Positions 7,109 to 8,416 of a DNA stretch of 8,416 bases are shown in pieces. Origin of the DNA: an uncultured Prevotella sp. (GTDB lineage: Bacteria > Bacteroidota > Bacteroidia > Bacteroidales > Bacteroidaceae); contig USQD01000068.1 of assembly GCA_900556795.1 (NCBI GenBank), forward strand, positions 1 to 8,416, in the 5' to 3' direction. Within the stretch, counting starts at the first letter, position 1, and every line of letters starts with the position of its first letter. The notes beneath the pieces are model-generated. The model had not been told where the DNA came from. It saw only the letters and a program-made list of their open reading frames with translations, and did not search any database. A program made the position numbers and the translations under genes.

Positions 7109-7936
7109 ATGGAGATAACAGATAATATCATCATATATGAGGTTCAGGAAATTCCTCATTTTCTCATGCAGCCTTTCTATTCTGATTATGTCGGAATAGT
7201 CATTTGTCATCAAGGGATGTTCCGTTTCTGTGTAGACGGAGCATCCTTTGTTGCGTCTATGGGGGAGTCGGTTTTTCTCTCTCCCGGCATCCTGTTGCAG
7301 GTTCAGGAAACCTCTCCAGATTTCCGGTTTACCTTGCTTTTCTACCGTGTAGAGCAGATTCGTCACATGCTGGGCAATACCGTTGTCAGCATGCGTCTTT
7401 ATTCTACGCTCTATCCTTCGGCTTGTACTGTGGCGCATACGGGTTATGAGGAGATGCTGTCGTCTTATGCCCGGATGCTTCTCAGGTTGGAGCAGAAGGA
7501 GGAGCCGGATACCTACAGTCTGCATGAGCAGAAGCTGCTTCTCATGGCGGTAACCTATCGCCTTTGCAGCATCTTCTCTTCCACGTTCAAGACGGCGGGT
7601 AAGGAGATGGAGCGCAAGGTAGAGGTCTTTGAGTCGCTGGTCAAATTGATAGAAAAAAATTTCATGCGTGAGCGCAGTGTGGCTTTCTATGCCGATCAGC
7701 TCTGCATCACTCCCAAATATCTTTCCGTTATCGTGAAGTCGGTATGTGGCAAGACGGTCCAGCAATTACTATTTAAGGCGATTATCCGTCGCAGCATTTA
7801 TCTGATGAAGAATACGAACAAGACGATTCAGCAGATAGCCGGTGATCTCAGTTTCCCGAATGCCTCATCCTTCGGCACCTTCTTCAAGAAGCATACCGGT
7901 TTGTCGCCTAAGAATTACCGGATGGGGGCGGAGTAG
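7109..7936 (+). CDS. AraC-family transcriptional regulator
   Basis: This 275-residue protein has an N-terminal cupin-like sensing domain (about 10-100, with GMFRFCVDGASFVASMGESVFLSPG typical of the AraC-binding beta-barrel), a helical linker and a C-terminal AraC DNA-binding domain. The first helix-turn-helix is at about 189-210 (AFYADQLCITPKYLSVIVK). The second is at 239-270 (TIQQIAGDLSFPNASSFGTFFKK, followed by the family signature TGLSPKNYR). It lies 122 bases after the MFS gene on the same strand and has its own candidate promoter, so it is probably not strictly part of the pump operon although read-through is possible. Its likely role is to control the efflux genes, perhaps in response to the exported compound; this rests on position only. 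A TTG at 7067 would add 14 residues but lies in the promoter, so the ATG is chosen. No Shine-Dalgarno is seen; the leader is A-rich. Confidence 0.93.
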   Translation: MEITDNIIIYEVQEIPHFLMQPFYSDYVGIVICHQGMFRFCVDGASFVASMGESVFLSPGILLQVQETSPDFRFTLLFYRVEQIRHMLGNTVVSMRLYSTLYPSACTVAHTGYEEMLSSYARMLLRLEQKEEPDTYSLHEQKLLLMAVTYRLCSIFSSTFKTAGKEMERKVEVFESLVKLIEKNFMRERSVAFYADQLCITPKYLSVIVKSVCGKTVQQLLFKAIIRRSIYLMKNTNKTIQQIAGDLSFPNASSFGTFFKKHTGLSPKNYRMGAE

Positions 7937-7966
7937 CGCCAAGAGAAAAACTCTACTCTCAATTCC

Positions 7967-8068
7967 ACTCTTCACTCTTCACGTATATAGTGTAAATTAT
8001 TGAAAATGAAGTGTTTATGGGTGTGAAGAGTTGCGCTGACTCTTCACCACTCTTCACCACTCTTCACC
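7967..8068. repeat. Cluster of CTCTTCAC repeats in both orientations
   Basis: The 8-base core CTCTTCAC occurs at 7968-7975 and 7975-7982 (7-base period). It recurs at 8040-8047, 8050-8057 and 8060-8067, where a 10-base unit ACTCTTCACC is repeated three times from 8039 to 8068. One inverted copy (GTGAAGAG) is at 8023-8030. The inverted copy and the first downstream copy form a 9 bp hairpin (8023-8031 with 8039-8047, loop 7 bases), and the inverted copy could instead pair with the upstream copies. The whole 7937-8077 stretch is otherwise gene-free, and the IS66 end begins 10 bases after the last repeat. Confidence 0.8.
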
Positions 8069-8069
8069 C

Positions 8070-8077
8070 GATTGATT
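8070..8077. other. Predicted 8-base target duplication of the IS66 element
   Basis: GATTGATT directly abuts the GTAAGCG end of the element. IS66-family elements usually duplicate 8 bases of target, so the same octamer is expected at the far end, outside this window. Only one copy is visible. Confidence 0.4.
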
Positions 8078-8100
8078 GTAAGCGGCTCCGCGTTTATACC
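8078..8100. repeat. Terminal inverted repeat of the IS66 element (one copy)
   Basis: The end starts GTAAGCGGCTCCGCG, fitting the GTAA start known for IS66 ends. It contains the short palindrome GCGG-CT-CCGC (8082-8091). The inner limit is a guess, as the partner repeat lies outside the window. Confidence 0.7.
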
Positions 8101-8111
8101 TTGCATAATTC

Positions 8112-8152
8112 AAAAAAAACAGTAACAGCTGATTAAACAAATGCTGCTACTG
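8112..8152 (-). terminator. Intrinsic terminator of the IS66 transposase gene, overlapping its stop codon
   Basis: On the minus strand, bases 8152-8143 pair with 8129-8120 over 10 bp (one G-U pair) around a 13-base loop, followed by eight T residues (8119-8112). The transposase stop codon (8149-8147) lies inside the first arm. This ends the transposase transcript before the IS end. Confidence 0.8.
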
Positions 8153-8416
8153 CTTTTTCCATCGGTCAGGAAGTAAGTCTCTATATTTCTCCAGTGGGGT
8201 ATTCGGTTGCCATTCAATGGTCTTTTCTATGACATCGCTAATGTATTCAAACAGATTGATGCCATTCAACTTGCATGAAATAGCTATAGAATATAGGATA
8301 GCTCCCCGTCTTGCTCCTTCGTGCGAGCCAAAGAACATAGAGTTTCTTCTTGATAGTGATATGTACCTCTGGATTCTCTCAATGTAGTTGTTATCGAGAG
8401 CCGTATCACCTCTTTT
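8147..8416 (-). CDS. IS66-family transposase (TnpC), C-terminal part, truncated by window edge
   Basis: The minus-strand frame is open from the right edge to the TAG at 8149-8147, giving 89 visible residues of what is normally a protein of about 500. The visible part begins with ALDNNYIERIQRYISLSRRNS and continues FFGSHEGARRGAILYSIAISCKLNG. This is the end of the DDE catalytic domain, with the probable catalytic Glu in NNYIER (codon 8380-8378), followed by the IS66 C-terminal domain (CKLNGINLFEYISDVIEK, then DLLPDRWKK). The enzyme would cut and join the IS ends. No stop or frameshift is seen in the visible part, so it may be functional. A start at the ATG 8338-8336 would wrongly cut the catalytic domain. 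Confidence 0.93.
   Translation of the reverse strand, partial: KRGDTALDNNYIERIQRYISLSRRNSMFFGSHEGARRGAILYSIAISCKLNGINLFEYISDVIEKTIEWQPNTPLEKYRDLLPDRWKKQ

Larger units (their letters stand above)
8078..8416 (-). mobile_element. IS66-family insertion sequence, one end (partial)
   Basis: The element runs from its terminal GTAAGCGGCTCCGCG at 8078 out of the window. The GTAA-type end and the transposase C-terminus 69 bases inside it both point to the IS66 family. The transposase reads toward this end, so 8078 is the end beyond the 3' side of the transposase gene. Whether the element is intact or carries the accessory genes cannot be seen. Confidence 0.85.

Noticed and set aside
7931..7958. Stem GAGTAG/CTACTC spanning the stop codon of the AraC-type gene
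   Set aside because: Six base pairs with a 16-base loop and no T tract; too weak to call a terminator.
7967..8068. CRISPR array
   Set aside because: The repeat unit is only 8-10 bases, mostly without spacers, and no cas genes are near.

Overview
The window reads as chromosomal DNA from a Bacteroidota, most likely a gut or rumen Prevotella/Segatella-type organism. The evidence is Bacteroidota-style -7 promoter boxes (TAnnTTTG) ahead of three genes, A-rich leaders instead of Shine-Dalgarno sites, moderate GC, a GH16 carbohydrate enzyme with a possible lipoprotein signal, and an IS66-type element. The genus is an inference from style, not from a marker gene.

Layout from left to right. (1) 1-1131: the 3' part of a sugar isomerase related to L-fucose isomerase, with strongly biased codons suggesting high expression, closed by a strong intrinsic terminator. 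(2) 1278-1712: a small GNAT acetyltransferase whose promoter box sits almost on the start codon, so its mRNA may be leaderless; a terminator hairpin follows. (3) 1773-2609: a secreted GH16 beta-glycan hydrolase carrying a calcium-loop-like insertion, followed by a GC-rich hairpin. (4) 2787-6986: a three-gene tripartite efflux operon of the EmrAB-TolC type (outer-membrane channel, periplasmic adaptor, 14-helix MFS pump), with a -7 box and a candidate activator site upstream. (5) 7109-7936: an AraC-type regulator with its own promoter region, the obvious candidate regulator of the pump. (6) 7937-8077: a gene-free stretch with a cluster of CTCTTCAC repeats in both orientations. (7) 8078-8416: one end of an IS66-family insertion sequence, with the terminal GTAAGCG end and the C-terminus of the transposase on the minus strand.

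The efflux genes and the AraC gene probably form one functional unit: the adaptor and pump move a hydrophobic or toxic compound through the TolC-like channel, and the regulator would tune expression. The isomerase and GH16 enzyme fit a glycan-using lifestyle but nothing in the window ties them together. I see no clearly new biological system. The best leads are the possible leaderless GNAT mRNA, the divergent MFS pump with its candidate operator, the repeat cluster beside the IS end, and the unassigned substrate of the isomerase.
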